Of a DNA stretch of 64,000 nt, positions 8,855 to 20,073 are shown in pieces. A model generated the notes under the pieces. That model did no database searches. It had not been told where the DNA came from and saw only the letters and a program-made list of their open reading frames with translations. This DNA is from Acidobacteriota bacterium. Lineage in GTDB: Bacteria > Acidobacteriota > Blastocatellia > Pyrinomonadales > Pyrinomonadaceae. Location of the stretch: the NCBI GenBank assembly GCA_019242475.1, contig JAFAVK010000052.1, positions 55,359-119,358 of the forward strand, in the 5' to 3' direction. How positions within the stretch are numbered: position 1 is the first letter of the stretch; each line of letters opens with the position of its first letter. The position numbers were made by a program, and so were the translations under genes.

Positions 8855-10006
8855 TTGAGCAACTCCGGCAGTTACCTTTTCACCTCTGAATCCGTTACAG
8901 AAGGCCACCCTGATAAGATAGCCGACCAAATTTCTGACGCAGTCCTCGACGCAGTCCTTTCAGAGGATAGCAAAGGACGCGTCGCCTGCGAGACGCTCGT
9001 CACGACGGGCTTGGTCGTAATTGCCGGCGAGATCACGACGAACGCACAGATCGACTTCTCGCAAGTGGCACGTGAAACCGTTAGAGAAATAGGTTATACG
9101 CGGGCCAAATACGGTTTCGATTGTGACACTTGTGCAGTCCTGACGGCGGTCGATAAACAGTCCCCGGACATCGCAATGGGTGTCGATACGGGCGGCGCGG
9201 GCGATCAGGGGCTCATGTTCGGTTTCGCCTGTAACGAGACGTCGGAGTTGATGCCCCTCCCGATCCAACTGGCCCACAAACTCTCTCGGAGGCTGGCGGA
9301 GGCCAGGCGTTCGGGTGCGCTCCCGTACCTGCGTCCCGACGGCAAATCCCAGGTCACGGTCGAGTACAGGGACGGTCGCCCTTTCCGCATCGACGCCGTC
9401 GTCATCTCCACGCAGCACTCCCCGGACGTCTCCAACGAGCAGCTGCGCACAGAGATCGAAGAGCAAGTTATACGCGCGACAGTCCCCGTCGAGCTGCTCG
9501 ATAAGACTACAAAATATCACATCAATCCCACCGGACGCTTCGTCGTGGGAGGCCCGCAGGGCGACGCGGGGCTGACAGGAAGAAAGATCATCGTCGATAC
9601 GTACGGCGGGTACGCGCCGCACGGGGGCGGTGCATTCTCCGGTAAAGACCCGACCAAGGTTGATCGCTCCGCCGCTTACATGGCTCGCTACATCGCCAAG
9701 AACATCGTGGGCGCAGGACTCGCCGAACGCTGCCTTGTGCAGCTGGCCTACGCCATCGGCGTCGCGGAACCCGTCTCCGTCCTCGTAGACACGGGCGGCA
9801 CAGGGCGCGTGAGCGAGTCCGACCTCTCGAACCTCGTGCGTGAACACTTCAACCTGACCCCGCACGGCATCATCGAGACTCTCAAGCTAAGGCGGCCAAT
9901 ATATAGACAGACGGCAGCTTACGGGCATTTCGGCCGTGACGAAGAGGGCTTTAGCTGGGAGCTTACCGACCGCGCTCAGGAGTTGCGCGAAGCCGCAAAA
10001 ATCTAA
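8855..10006 (+). CDS. metK: S-adenosylmethionine synthetase
   Basis: MetK makes SAM from methionine and ATP in the cytoplasm. Family motifs are present in order: [19 protein letters not shown] at the N-terminus, [10 protein letters not shown] near residue 110, and the [16 protein letters not shown] loop near residue 260. The length of 383 residues is standard. The start codon is TTG with GGAGG upstream at a slightly long spacing of 11 bases. It is followed after 38 bases by ahcY, so production of SAM and removal of its by-product SAH are probably cotranscribed. Confidence 0.97.
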   Translation: MSNSGSYLFTSESVTEGHPDKIADQISDAVLDAVLSEDSKGRVACETLVTTGLVVIAGEITTNAQIDFSQVARETVREIGYTRAKYGFDCDTCAVLTAVDKQSPDIAMGVDTGGAGDQGLMFGFACNETSELMPLPIQLAHKLSRRLAEARRSGALPYLRPDGKSQVTVEYRDGRPFRIDAVVISTQHSPDVSNEQLRTEIEEQVIRATVPVELLDKTTKYHINPTGRFVVGGPQGDAGLTGRKIIVDTYGGYAPHGGGAFSGKDPTKVDRSAAYMARYIAKNIVGAGLAERCLVQLAYAIGVAEPVSVLVDTGGTGRVSESDLSNLVREHFNLTPHGIIETLKLRRPIYRQTAAYGHFGRDEEGFSWELTDRAQELREAAKI

Positions 10007-10041
10007 CCCCTGCTAAAAGATCAACGATTCCCCGAAGGTAA

Positions 10042-11322
<1,281 letters not shown>

Positions 11323-11351
11323 GGCGACTTTAGAAGATTTGAAAAGGGTTT

Positions 11352-11393
11352 GAAGGGCGGGCCGCGTCATGCACAGGCCCGCCCTTCGTGTTT
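11352..11393. terminator. Hairpin terminator between convergent ahcY and lptFG
   Basis: Arms gaagggcgggcc (11352-11363) and ggcccgcccttc (11376-11387) are perfectly complementary around a 12-base loop, followed by gtgttt. The position between two convergent genes suits a bidirectional terminator. Confidence 0.75.
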
Positions 11394-11426
11394 CCGAAGG
11401 CGTTTTCTCGACTCCGCCTCATCATC

Positions 11427-13730
11427 TCAGGTTCGCGTGCGTGAGAGCATGTAGAGCCCCGCGGCGGAGAAGAGCGCGGGCGGCGCCCAGGCCGCGAGAG
11501 AGGTCGAGATGAGGCCGCTCGAACCCACCTGCTGGGCCACGCTCATCAACCCCAGGAAGAGTAGGCCGACCCCTATCCCGAAGCAGAGCGCGAGCAGCGT
11601 CCCGCGCCGGCCGAAGACGAAGGCGAGGGGGGAGCCGACGAGAATCATGACGAGCGGCAGGAAGGGCTCGACGAGCCGCCGCTGGAGCGCGACGGCGAGC
11701 GGCTGCACGTTCACCCCGCGCTCCTTAAGCGCTTTTATGTAAGCGCTTAAGTCCTGGAAGCTGAACTCCATCGGGCGGTTAAGACCGGAGTTGAAAGCCT
11801 CAAAGGCCTCGGCCTCGACCGCCACACGCGACTGGTGCGCGTATGTGACCCCCCCGCCGACGAAATCCACCACCTCCGCCTCGCGCATCTCCAGAGTCAT
11901 GCCGGCGGCCGGCGCGGCGGCCGGCGCCAGGTATATCCTCTCCAGATGCAGTGCCTCCCGGTCGAAATTAAAGACCACGAGGTCGGACAGTTCGCCGCCC
12001 GGCCCCGAAGGGCTGTAATTGTATATGCGCCTGGAATCTGCGCTCGCGACCCAGCGGCGCCCCTTCTGCGCCTCCGCCTGCGCCCCGCCGCTCCGAATTA
12101 CCCCGCGCAGCGCGTTCTGCCTGCGGTTGGCCTCGGGCATGACCTTGTCCTGCAGCAGCCAGACGCACGCGCCGAGGAGCGTCGCGAAAAACAGGCAGGG
12201 CAGGATGAAGCGGTAGACGCTCTGCCCGCTCGACCACCAAGCGACCGACTCGTTCCGCCTCGACATCAGTGCGAACGTGACGAGTGAGGAGAGGAGCGCC
12301 CCCACGGGCGTCACCGCGAGACACGCGAAGGGCAGAAGGTACAGAAGGTAGCGCAAGACCAACGACGGCGCCGCGCCGTGTGCGGCGATGAACTTGATCA
12401 ACTCGAAGAGCGTGAAGATCAGGAAGATCGAGACCAGCGCCGAGACGATCAACAGAAAGTTGGCCGCCAGAGATTTAAAGATGCTCTTGTCGAGCAGACC
12501 GAGCAGCGCGACGTAACGCCCACGCGCCTTCGCCTCCCTTCCCACTCCCTGTGTCTTGTGCAGCTTACCCGCGGGTCTATAGACGGGGAGCGCGAAGGAC
12601 CAGCGCCTTGTGAAAAGCAGCAGGAAACCCGCACACACGGCCGTGCAGAAGGCGAGCCAGGAGCCCAAAACAGGCGGGACAGTCCCCGCGCGCCCGAGCT
12701 GCTCCCCCGCGAGCGAGAGAAGGTAGTAGAGCAGCATCGCCGTCAGCGAGAGCAGAACCCCTTTCGAGCGCCCCCCGCGCACGACTCTCAGCCCCAGCCC
12801 CGCACCAAAAAAGGCGAAAATAATCGGGCAGAGCGAAAGAGTCAGCCTTCTGTGCAGAACGATGTCGGCTTCCCTTCTGTCCGAAGGATCCTTCGAGTTC
12901 CGTCTCCTCTCCGAGAGCCCCTCCCAGCCCAGCTCGTCAAGCTCCGGCTCGCGCTCGCGCATGCGCCGCGTGAGAGAGCCCCTCCCGAGGTCTAGGCGCT
13001 CGTCCCTCAGGCGCATGTTCGCCGAGCGCTCTATCGTGACGTGCGCCCCCTGCGCGAAGGCTTCGAAGCCGCCCGGCGGCAGCGTCGTCAAAAGCGCGTC
13101 CTCCAGCACGAGTTCGGCCTGCTCCCCCGAGAAGTCGAGCCTGCCGCTGCGCGCCGTCACGAGGCGCACTCCCCCTCCCTCCTCCCACTGTATGAAAATC
13201 TTCCCCCAGAGCCCCCTCTCTTTATCCCCCTCGCGCACGTATACGACCTTGCCGGGCATCCCCGTGTAGAAGCTCCTCGGCTCGACGGGCGACTCCAGGC
13301 GGTACAGGGCCGCCTGGAGCCCTATGTCCCTCAGGTTCTGTGCGGCGACGGGCGAGACAACGAAGGCCATGTAGAAGTTCAGAAGGCTCAGGAGCGCCCC
13401 CAGAAACATCAGAGGGGCGATGATCCTGAAAGTCCCTACGCCTGCCGCGCGTATTGCGACCAGCTCGCTGTCCTGCCCGAGCTGTCCGAAACCCGTGGAG
13501 GCTCCCACGAGGACCGAGGTCGGAAGCGTGAAGATGAGTATGCTCGGCAGAATGTTCGCGGCCACCTGCAAGGTCAGGTGCATCGGCGTTTCGGTCGAGC
13601 CCAAAACCTCCGCGAACTTGGCCGTCTGCTGTATTAAGAGTATTGCGGAGAGGATCGTGAGCGAGAGCAGAACGTAGGGCAAGGCGGCGCCGATTAGATA
13701 CCCGTCGATGGCTCTCCAAGGTCTGCTCAA
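11427..13730 (-). CDS. lptF-lptG: LPS-export permease: LptF and LptG fused in one polypeptide
   Basis: The 767-residue protein contains two tandem YjgP/YjgQ permease units. Unit one (about residues 1-390) begins YLIGAALPYVLLSLTILSAI, has a periplasmic beta-jellyroll-like region and returns to the membrane near RRLTLSLCPIIFAFFGAGLG. Unit two (about 410-767) restarts with KSIFKSLAANFLLIVSALVS and ends with RRLVEPFLPLVMILVGSPLAF and further membrane helices. In the Lpt machine, LptF and LptG are separate and form a heterodimer with the LptB ATPase to move LPS from inner to outer membrane. Here both halves are in one chain, separated by a short basic linker. No lptB, lptC or lptA is visible nearby. 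The gene ends a minus-strand run after recO. Confidence 0.88.
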   Translation of the reverse strand: MSRPWRAIDGYLIGAALPYVLLSLTILSAILLIQQTAKFAEVLGSTETPMHLTLQVAANILPSILIFTLPTSVLVGASTGFGQLGQDSELVAIRAAGVGTFRIIAPLMFLGALLSLLNFYMAFVVSPVAAQNLRDIGLQAALYRLESPVEPRSFYTGMPGKVVYVREGDKERGLWGKIFIQWEEGGGVRLVTARSGRLDFSGEQAELVLEDALLTTLPPGGFEAFAQGAHVTIERSANMRLRDERLDLGRGSLTRRMREREPELDELGWEGLSERRRNSKDPSDRREADIVLHRRLTLSLCPIIFAFFGAGLGLRVVRGGRSKGVLLSLTAMLLYYLLSLAGEQLGRAGTVPPVLGSWLAFCTAVCAGFLLLFTRRWSFALPVYRPAGKLHKTQGVGREAKARGRYVALLGLLDKSIFKSLAANFLLIVSALVSIFLIFTLFELIKFIAAHGAAPSLVLRYLLYLLPFACLAVTPVGALLSSLVTFALMSRRNESVAWWSSGQSVYRFILPCLFFATLLGACVWLLQDKVMPEANRRQNALRGVIRSGGAQAEAQKGRRWVASADSRRIYNYSPSGPGGELSDLVVFNFDREALHLERIYLAPAAAPAAGMTLEMREAEVVDFVGGGVTYAHQSRVAVEAEAFEAFNSGLNRPMEFSFQDLSAYIKALKERGVNVQPLAVALQRRLVEPFLPLVMILVGSPLAFVFGRRGTLLALCFGIGVGLLFLGLMSVAQQVGSSGLISTSLAAWAPPALFSAAGLYMLSRTRT

Positions 13731-13780
13731 AGGGAACTCCGGTTCGGAAACTCTTGCGAAGCTACCGCAAGTCGCGCCAG

Positions 13781-14539
13781 CTAAATGTGCGAGGCAGACA
13801 CTTTCCCCGCGCGCGGCTCCCTTTCGAGAGCCCTCCTGACGAGCCTGCGTGAGGTCTCCGCAACGACACGCCTCCCCTCCTCCGAGGCGCCTTCGAAGCT
13901 CAGAGACCAGGCCCCAGGGCCTTCTCGACGCGTGGACGAGAGGAGTTCAAAAGCCTCCGCGCCGAGCGTCTGTGCGCCGCCCTTTCGGCAGTTCTGACAC
14001 CAGATGACGCCCTCGTGCGAGATGTAACGCTGCCCACGGAAGGATTCGCCCAGGGGCGTACCGCAGTCGCCGCAGCTCTTAAAATCGGGCAGAAATCCGG
14101 TCAGCCTCAAAATCCAAAGCTCTGTATAGGCGTTGACGGCGGCCGCGCGCCCGGGCGCGCCGGCGAGAAAGTCCACGCACGCGCGTAGCATTTTAAAGAG
14201 TTTTTCGTCTGCGTGGTGCGGGGGCGCAAACTCCTTCACCAGTTCGAGGATGTATACGAGCCCCTCGAAGGTTTCGGGGCTCTTCGAGGCCTGGAAGTAG
14301 GATTTGACGATCTCCGCGCCCTTGATTGTCACCAGTTCGCGGGTCTCCTTCTCAAAGAAGGTCAAGTGTATGAGTGTGAAGGGCTCGAGGCTCGCCCCGA
14401 ACTTGCTCTTCAGGCGCCGTGCGCCGCGCGCGACGCCGCGCACGAGCCCTGCCTTCTCCGTCATGCAGAGCACAATCTTGTCCGCGTCGGCCAGTTTAAA
14501 TGTCTGTAGGACGATGGCCTGAGTTTCGACTAAACCCAT
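13781..14539 (-). CDS. recO: DNA repair protein RecO
   Basis: RecO mediates loading of RecA onto SSB-coated single strands in the RecFOR pathway. The N-terminal OB-fold begins VETQAIVLQTFKLADADKIV with the GARRLKSKFG segment. The C-terminal helical domain carries a four-cysteine zinc site (CGDCG near residue 156 and CQNC near 182). Length 252 is typical. It lies 51 bases upstream of lptFG on the same strand and 28 bases after a small membrane-protein gene. Confidence 0.93.
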   Translation of the reverse strand: MGLVETQAIVLQTFKLADADKIVLCMTEKAGLVRGVARGARRLKSKFGASLEPFTLIHLTFFEKETRELVTIKGAEIVKSYFQASKSPETFEGLVYILELVKEFAPPHHADEKLFKMLRACVDFLAGAPGRAAAVNAYTELWILRLTGFLPDFKSCGDCGTPLGESFRGQRYISHEGVIWCQNCRKGGAQTLGAEAFELLSSTRREGPGAWSLSFEGASEEGRRVVAETSRRLVRRALEREPRAGKVSASHI

Positions 14540-14567
14540 TACCTTGTTCGAGTTGGGCGGACGGTGC

Positions 14568-14738
14568 CTACCAGGGCACGAAGTAGAGCAGCCATGCCAG
14601 CGCGAAGCCGACGCAGACGAATTCGAGGAAAATCTTCAGGCCGTAGCGCAGGCGGCCGCCCTCGCCCTCGCGGCCGACGACGCCGAAGACGACCGCGACA
14701 AGCAGCGCGAAGAGAACCATCAGAGTAAAGTGTATCAA
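14568..14738 (-). CDS. Small two-helix membrane protein
   Basis: This 56-residue ORF is hidden at the end of a longer frame in the track. Its TTG start overlaps the TGA stop of the upstream gene (TTGA), with the ribosome site GGGAGGAAGG just before it, so it is very likely translated by coupling. The product is two hydrophobic helices (VLFALLVAVVFGVV and FLEFVCVGFALAWLLYFV) joined by a charged loop (GREGEGGRLR). No family is recognised. The paired arrangement suggests a partner of the upstream DUF6677-like membrane protein. Confidence 0.6.
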   Translation of the reverse strand: MIHFTLMVLFALLVAVVFGVVGREGEGGRLRYGLKIFLEFVCVGFALAWLLYFVPW

Positions 14739-15106
14739 GCCTTCCTCCCTGCCCTTATGTCGAACGCGTCGAGCGCCAGGATGAGGTTGAGCAGGCCCGA
14801 GACCATCAGGAAGACGCTCCCGTACTCGGAAGTGGCCTGTTCCGGCCGCTCGTTCACGGCCAGCCCCGCGAAATTCGAGAGCAGGTAGAGAATCCCAGAC
14901 CCCATGTCGCAGAGGCCGAAGAGGCTTGAGAGAAGCCCCTCGCCAGTCTCTCTCAGGCCGTAAATGTGCCCCCCGATGGAGACGCCCAGCACGAACATCA
15001 GAAGGATCGTCAGGGCACTGGCGACTCCCCTCCAGACGCGGCCCTGCACGAAGTGTCCCAGTCCAGGGACTAGCCAAGCCAGAAAACCGACCAGCCAAGG
15101 GCTCAT
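14735..15106 (-). CDS. Small integral membrane protein, DUF6677-like
   Basis: The product of about 123 residues has several membrane segments and begins SPWLVGFLAWLVPGLGHFVQGR, a pattern seen in DUF6677-type proteins of Acidobacteria and Planctomycetes. The body includes ALTILLMFVLGVSIGG and a last helix FLMVSGLLNLILALDAFDI. The track start at 15247 overlaps the preceding gene. ATG at 15187, just after the FmdE stop, is possible, but the family-like sequence starts at the ATG at 15106. Function unknown. It is coupled to the 56-residue membrane protein downstream. Confidence 0.6.
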   Translation of the reverse strand: MSPWLVGFLAWLVPGLGHFVQGRVWRGVASALTILLMFVLGVSIGGHIYGLRETGEGLLSSLFGLCDMGSGILYLLSNFAGLAVNERPEQATSEYGSVFLMVSGLLNLILALDAFDIRAGRKA

Positions 15107-15203
15107 AGCAAAAGTGTCTACTCCTCTCCGTATCTTTGACGCTTCTTCAAAATCTCTTGTCGAACAGTCTCTAACAGAAGTCTCCATAGGTGCGTTATCG
15201 GAC

Positions 15204-15815
15204 TCAATCTGCCTTGGGCGTTCTCTGATAATAAAGGCCGAAGGCACAGGGACGGCAGACTCTTCGATTTAGAGCATCTACGACATCCCTCCCGTCGTTG
15301 ACCCCCTCGCCGCACTCCGCGCAGCTTATACGCCCGCGCGGCCTTCCAGGCATTTCAAACTCATCTAATTCGAGGCGGACAGACTCTATTTTGAAGAGCG
15401 CGGACGCGTCCAAATCTCTGTAGGTTAACATCTGCCGCTCCTTCTTACCTACACCTGCCGGGTAGAGCGCGTCCGCCAGCTCCCTCGACTCCTCCTTCGC
15501 CGCAATCCTGAAGGCAAGACCCTCGGAAAGGTTCAGAAAAGTCGCCGCGACCTTCCCGTAATTCAGAAACTTGAGACTTCTCTTCCCGAGTCTAACGCTC
15601 GTCACCGCGCTGACCGCGTCTGTCACGCAGCGGTCTATCTCCACCCAGACCAGAAGCCTCTTCCGGTCTACGCCGCGCGGGTCTTCTATTCCCGTCAAAC
15701 GACACCCAAGAACGGCCATTCTAACACCCAGGACCTGGCCCGGGCAGACGTGTCCGTGAAGGCTTCCGCATTCTTCTATTAAAGCATCCAGATTCGCCAG
15801 ATAATCAGCCTGCAT
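15204..15815 (-). CDS. FmdE-family zinc-ribbon protein
   Basis: The protein resembles formylmethanofuran dehydrogenase subunit E (FmdE), which occurs in many non-methanogens with unknown function. The typical CGSLHGHVCPGQVLGVRM segment is at residues 16-33, with a further Cys in VEIDRCVTDAV. The C-terminus has a two-CxxC zinc ribbon (CAECGEG and CRPCAFG). The length of 203 residues is normal. In this group FmdE-like proteins are thought to bind metals or cofactors, but no methanofuran genes are visible here. It lies in a minus-strand run between the NamZ-like and DUF6677-like genes. Confidence 0.8.
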   Translation of the reverse strand: MQADYLANLDALIEECGSLHGHVCPGQVLGVRMAVLGCRLTGIEDPRGVDRKRLLVWVEIDRCVTDAVSAVTSVRLGKRSLKFLNYGKVAATFLNLSEGLAFRIAAKEESRELADALYPAGVGKKERQMLTYRDLDASALFKIESVRLELDEFEMPGRPRGRISCAECGEGVNDGRDVVDALNRRVCRPCAFGLYYQRTPKAD

Positions 15816-15939
15816 CTTACCTACAGCTCCGGGGAGCTAAGATTCAACTTTAAGGGCCGAACCATCGTTCAAGCTCTTCTTTAATTGTCGGCGCGACGAC
15901 AAACTTGAGGTTTCAGTTTAACTTCGACTCGCCCCCGCA

Positions 15940-17151
15940 CTAATAAAGAAGATACTTCTGACGTGCCTTTTCAAACTCCGACAGCTCTGCGTGCCAGGAG
16001 CGCTCGATATCCTCCAGAGAATCCCCCCTCTCAAAAGAGATTCGTAGACGATCCGTGCCGGATATCACGTCGAACGGGTTCTTATCGTAGACGTACTCGT
16101 AAGGCGGCTCCTTCCAACGAAAATCCTCTCCGTAGAGATCAAAAAAGGTCTTCACAACCGCCAGCCCCGTCACGACCGGCCGCAGTCCGAGCCGTTCGAG
16201 CACGTGTATCTGCACCCCGCCGCAGGTCACGCCGGCGTGCTTCTGAAAGGTCGGCAGGAAATTGTTGGGGCGGAAACGGACGCCGGGCAGCCCTATCGAT
16301 TCGAGCTTCCGTGCAAAAGCCCCAGCCTCTACATACGGTGCGCCGACCAGCTCGAAGGGGCGCGTCGTCCCCCTCCCTTCCGAAACCTGCGTGCCTTCGA
16401 GGTGTACCGTCCCCGGAAAAACTGTCGCAGAGTCGAGCGTGGGCATGTTCGGGGAAGGCAGAACCCACGGAACGTCCGTCTCGTCAAACCAGAGTTCGCG
16501 CGACCAGCCGTCCATCCTCAAGACCTCTAGGTCGCAGCCGATCTCCCAATGCTCGTTGAACATCTTCGAAAGCTCGCCGGCCGTCATCCCGTGACGCGTG
16601 GGGATTTGAAACTGCCCCACGAACGACTCGAACCCGGACTCAAGCAGATTTCCCTCGACCGCGACGCCGCCTATAGGGTTCGGACGGTCACAGACTATCA
16701 CGCGCTTGCCCAGCCTACGCGCCACGCGCATGCAGTTCGCGATGGTGTAGACGAAGGTGTATATGCGGCATCCGACATCCTGTAGGTCGCAGACGATGTC
16801 GTCCACCTCCCTCAACATCTCCTCCGTCGGCTCACGCGTCTCGCTGTAGAGCGAGTAGACCGGAAGCCCCGTCTCGACGTCGCGCGTGTGCGGCGTCTCG
16901 ACCATGTTGTCCTGTACGTCGCCCCTGATTCCGTGCTGCGGGCCGAAGAGTGTCGTCAGGTTCACGCCCTCGACCGACTTGAGCACATCCGCGGAGTGTC
17001 TCAACTGATGATCGACCGAAGCCTGATTACAGACCAGCCCGACCCTTCTACCATTTATCAGATCGGCCCGCTCCTTACAGAGCTTTTCGATCCCTAGGAC
17101 GACCTTTCGCTCACTCTTCAAACTCTTCCCCTCCAACCTTTTAAATAACAA
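15940..17151 (-). CDS. DUF1343 / NamZ-type exo-beta-N-acetylmuramidase
   Basis: The 403-residue protein matches DUF1343. A member of this family, NamZ, is an exo-lytic muramidase (GH171) that releases MurNAc from peptidoglycan fragments. Visible family sequence includes FGPQHGIRGDVQDNM, DLQDVGCRIYTFVYT, DRPNPIGG and EGRGTTRPFELVGAP. No signal peptide is evident, although the N-terminus is basic. It starts 29 bases after the stop of the PuuD-like gene and shares its strand. The window also holds AmgK and MurU genes, so free MurNAc could be recycled directly. Activity is inferred from the family. Confidence 0.82.
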   Translation of the reverse strand: MLFKRLEGKSLKSERKVVLGIEKLCKERADLINGRRVGLVCNQASVDHQLRHSADVLKSVEGVNLTTLFGPQHGIRGDVQDNMVETPHTRDVETGLPVYSLYSETREPTEEMLREVDDIVCDLQDVGCRIYTFVYTIANCMRVARRLGKRVIVCDRPNPIGGVAVEGNLLESGFESFVGQFQIPTRHGMTAGELSKMFNEHWEIGCDLEVLRMDGWSRELWFDETDVPWVLPSPNMPTLDSATVFPGTVHLEGTQVSEGRGTTRPFELVGAPYVEAGAFARKLESIGLPGVRFRPNNFLPTFQKHAGVTCGGVQIHVLERLGLRPVVTGLAVVKTFFDLYGEDFRWKEPPYEYVYDKNPFDVISGTDRLRISFERGDSLEDIERSWHAELSEFEKARQKYLLY

Positions 17152-17180
17152 TTGCTCACATGCAGCTCAAATTAGCTGCG

Positions 17181-17909
17181 TTATCGGACGCGAGCGGAAG
17201 TCGCGTTGAGAAACGATTTGAAGATGTTGGCCGAGAGCCTGTCTCTCTCCCAGCCTATCTCCGGATGCCACTGCACGCCCAGAGCCCAGCGACCCTCCCT
17301 CACATCCTCGACCGCTTCGACCAGCCCGTCCGAACTCCAGGCCGAAGCCTGTAAGCCCTCGCCAATCTGTTCGAGTGCCTGATGATGATGGCTGTTGACC
17401 AGGGTCGTGGCCTCCCCTGCAAGGCCCGCCAGGAGGCTCTCAGGCCGTATTTGGACGCGGTGCGAGTGCCTGTCGCGCGGCGCGCCCTGTTCGTGTTTGT
17501 GCGCCTTCGGCACTTCGGAGGCGATGTCCTGAATCAGGCTCCCTCCCCTATAGACGTTCCAGACCTGCATCCCGAAACAGATGGCCAGAAGCGGCAGGCG
17601 CCTCCCCTCCGCCTCCTTCAAAACGAGCAGGTCGGTCTCGTCCTTCAGAGGATGTACCGGCCCCAGTTTCGCGTGCGGCTCGCGCCCGTAACGCAGAGGG
17701 TCTACGTCCGAGGCGCTGCCGGGCAGAAGTACGCCGTCCAGCCGCTCGACAAGTGCCCTAATCAGCTCCGGGTCGGGGATGAGCGGGATGTGTACCGGCA
17801 CTCCCCCGGCCGCGGCCACCGCCTCGCCGTAGTGCCGCGCGAGGTAGAACCTCTCCGTCTCCAATTCGTGGCGCATCGTGATCCCGATGAGGGGTCTTCC
17901 GTTAGCCAA
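17181..17909 (-). CDS. Gamma-glutamyl-gamma-aminobutyrate hydrolase-like class I amidotransferase (peptidase C26)
   Basis: This is a single-domain class I glutamine-amidotransferase fold of the PuuD/C26 type, which hydrolyses gamma-glutamyl bonds. The nucleophile is in AICFGMQVW near residue 111, the catalytic His-Glu pair in QWHPEIGW near residue 217, and the family HSH motif in DRHSHRV. Length 242 is normal. No putrescine pathway genes are near. Together with the next gene (NamZ-like) it may act on peptidoglycan-derived gamma-glutamyl peptides, but that is inference. The stop codon lies inside GTCCGATAA, a word discussed in the findings. Confidence 0.82.
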   Translation of the reverse strand: MANGRPLIGITMRHELETERFYLARHYGEAVAAAGGVPVHIPLIPDPELIRALVERLDGVLLPGSASDVDPLRYGREPHAKLGPVHPLKDETDLLVLKEAEGRRLPLLAICFGMQVWNVYRGGSLIQDIASEVPKAHKHEQGAPRDRHSHRVQIRPESLLAGLAGEATTLVNSHHHQALEQIGEGLQASAWSSDGLVEAVEDVREGRWALGVQWHPEIGWERDRLSANIFKSFLNATSARVR

Positions 17910-18019
17910 AATCTCTTATCTCCTCCGGGCATTCATGATAACCCAAATCTTCCCGCCTGTCCGTCCGTCCGCGCCCGCACAGAGATTTGAAAGGCACACG
18001 CGCCGACTCCGCGTCCCGC

Positions 18020-18049
18020 TTGACTTCGCTTCTCGCCAGTTTCTATAGT
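18020..18049 (+). promoter_or_regulatory. Sigma-70-type promoter of hslVU
   Basis: TTGACT (18020-18025) and TATAGT (18044-18049) are separated by 18 bases. The predicted transcript start near 18056 is only about 8 bases before the hslV ATG, with no ribosome site between, so the mRNA may be nearly leaderless. Confidence 0.6.
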
Positions 18050-18063
18050 GCTACCCTTACGTT

Positions 18064-18609
18064 ATGAGCCGCCCCGAGAGCAAGATTCGCAGCACCACCA
18101 TCCTCCTCGTGCGCCGCGGCAACCGCGTCGCGCTCGCGGGCGACGGCCAGGTCACGCTCGGCGACACGGTCATGAAGAGCGGTGCGCGCAAGGTCAGGCG
18201 GCTCTACAACGAGAAGATTCTCGCGGGCTTCGCGGGCGCCTCGGCCGACGCCTTCTCCCTCCTCGCGCGCTTCGAGGCGAAGCTCGAACAGTACCACGGG
18301 AACCTCGAGCGCGCCGCCGTCGAGCTGAGCAAAGAGTGGCGCACGGACAAGATTCTGCGCCACCTGGAGGCGCTCCTCATCGTCACGGACGAGAAGACTT
18401 CCTTCCTCCTCTCGGGCAACGGCGACGTGATCGCGCCCGACGGGGGCGTGCTCGCCATCGGCTCCGGCGGGCCTTACGCGCTCGCGGCGGCGCGCGCGCT
18501 CTTAGAGCACACCGAACTCGGGGCGCGGGAGATTGCCGAGCGCGCCCTGCAGATCGCCGGCGAAATCTGCATCTACACGAACCAGAACATCGTCATCGAA
18601 GAGATTTAA
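18064..18609 (+). CDS. hslV: ATP-dependent protease proteolytic subunit HslV
   Basis: HslV is the proteasome-like peptidase of the HslUV complex. The mature N-terminal nucleophile is the Thr of TTILLVRR at residue 11, so a propeptide of ten residues ([10 protein letters not shown]) must be removed; some bacterial HslV have such extensions, while in E. coli only Met is lost. Further motifs are [14 protein letters not shown] and the C-terminal [11 protein letters not shown]. It is 46 bases before hslU on the same strand. The ATG at 18064 lies just after the promoter. Confidence 0.96.
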   Translation: MSRPESKIRSTTILLVRRGNRVALAGDGQVTLGDTVMKSGARKVRRLYNEKILAGFAGASADAFSLLARFEAKLEQYHGNLERAAVELSKEWRTDKILRHLEALLIVTDEKTSFLLSGNGDVIAPDGGVLAIGSGGPYALAAARALLEHTELGAREIAERALQIAGEICIYTNQNIVIEEI

Positions 18610-18654
18610 AACGCCGCGCCGTGCGCCGACTTTAAAACACGAGTTCTTTTGTCA

Positions 18655-20072
<1,418 letters not shown>

Positions 20073-20073
<1 letters not shown>

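Noticed and set aside
9064-9079. Treating the parS-like word as a confirmed centromere site feature
   Set aside because: Only 12 of 16 positions match and the left half is poor, so it is kept as a low-weight finding instead.
18048-18635. 195-residue ORF overlapping hslV in another frame
   Set aside because: It is an Arg-rich frame shadow of hslV, whose active-site and structural motifs are complete.
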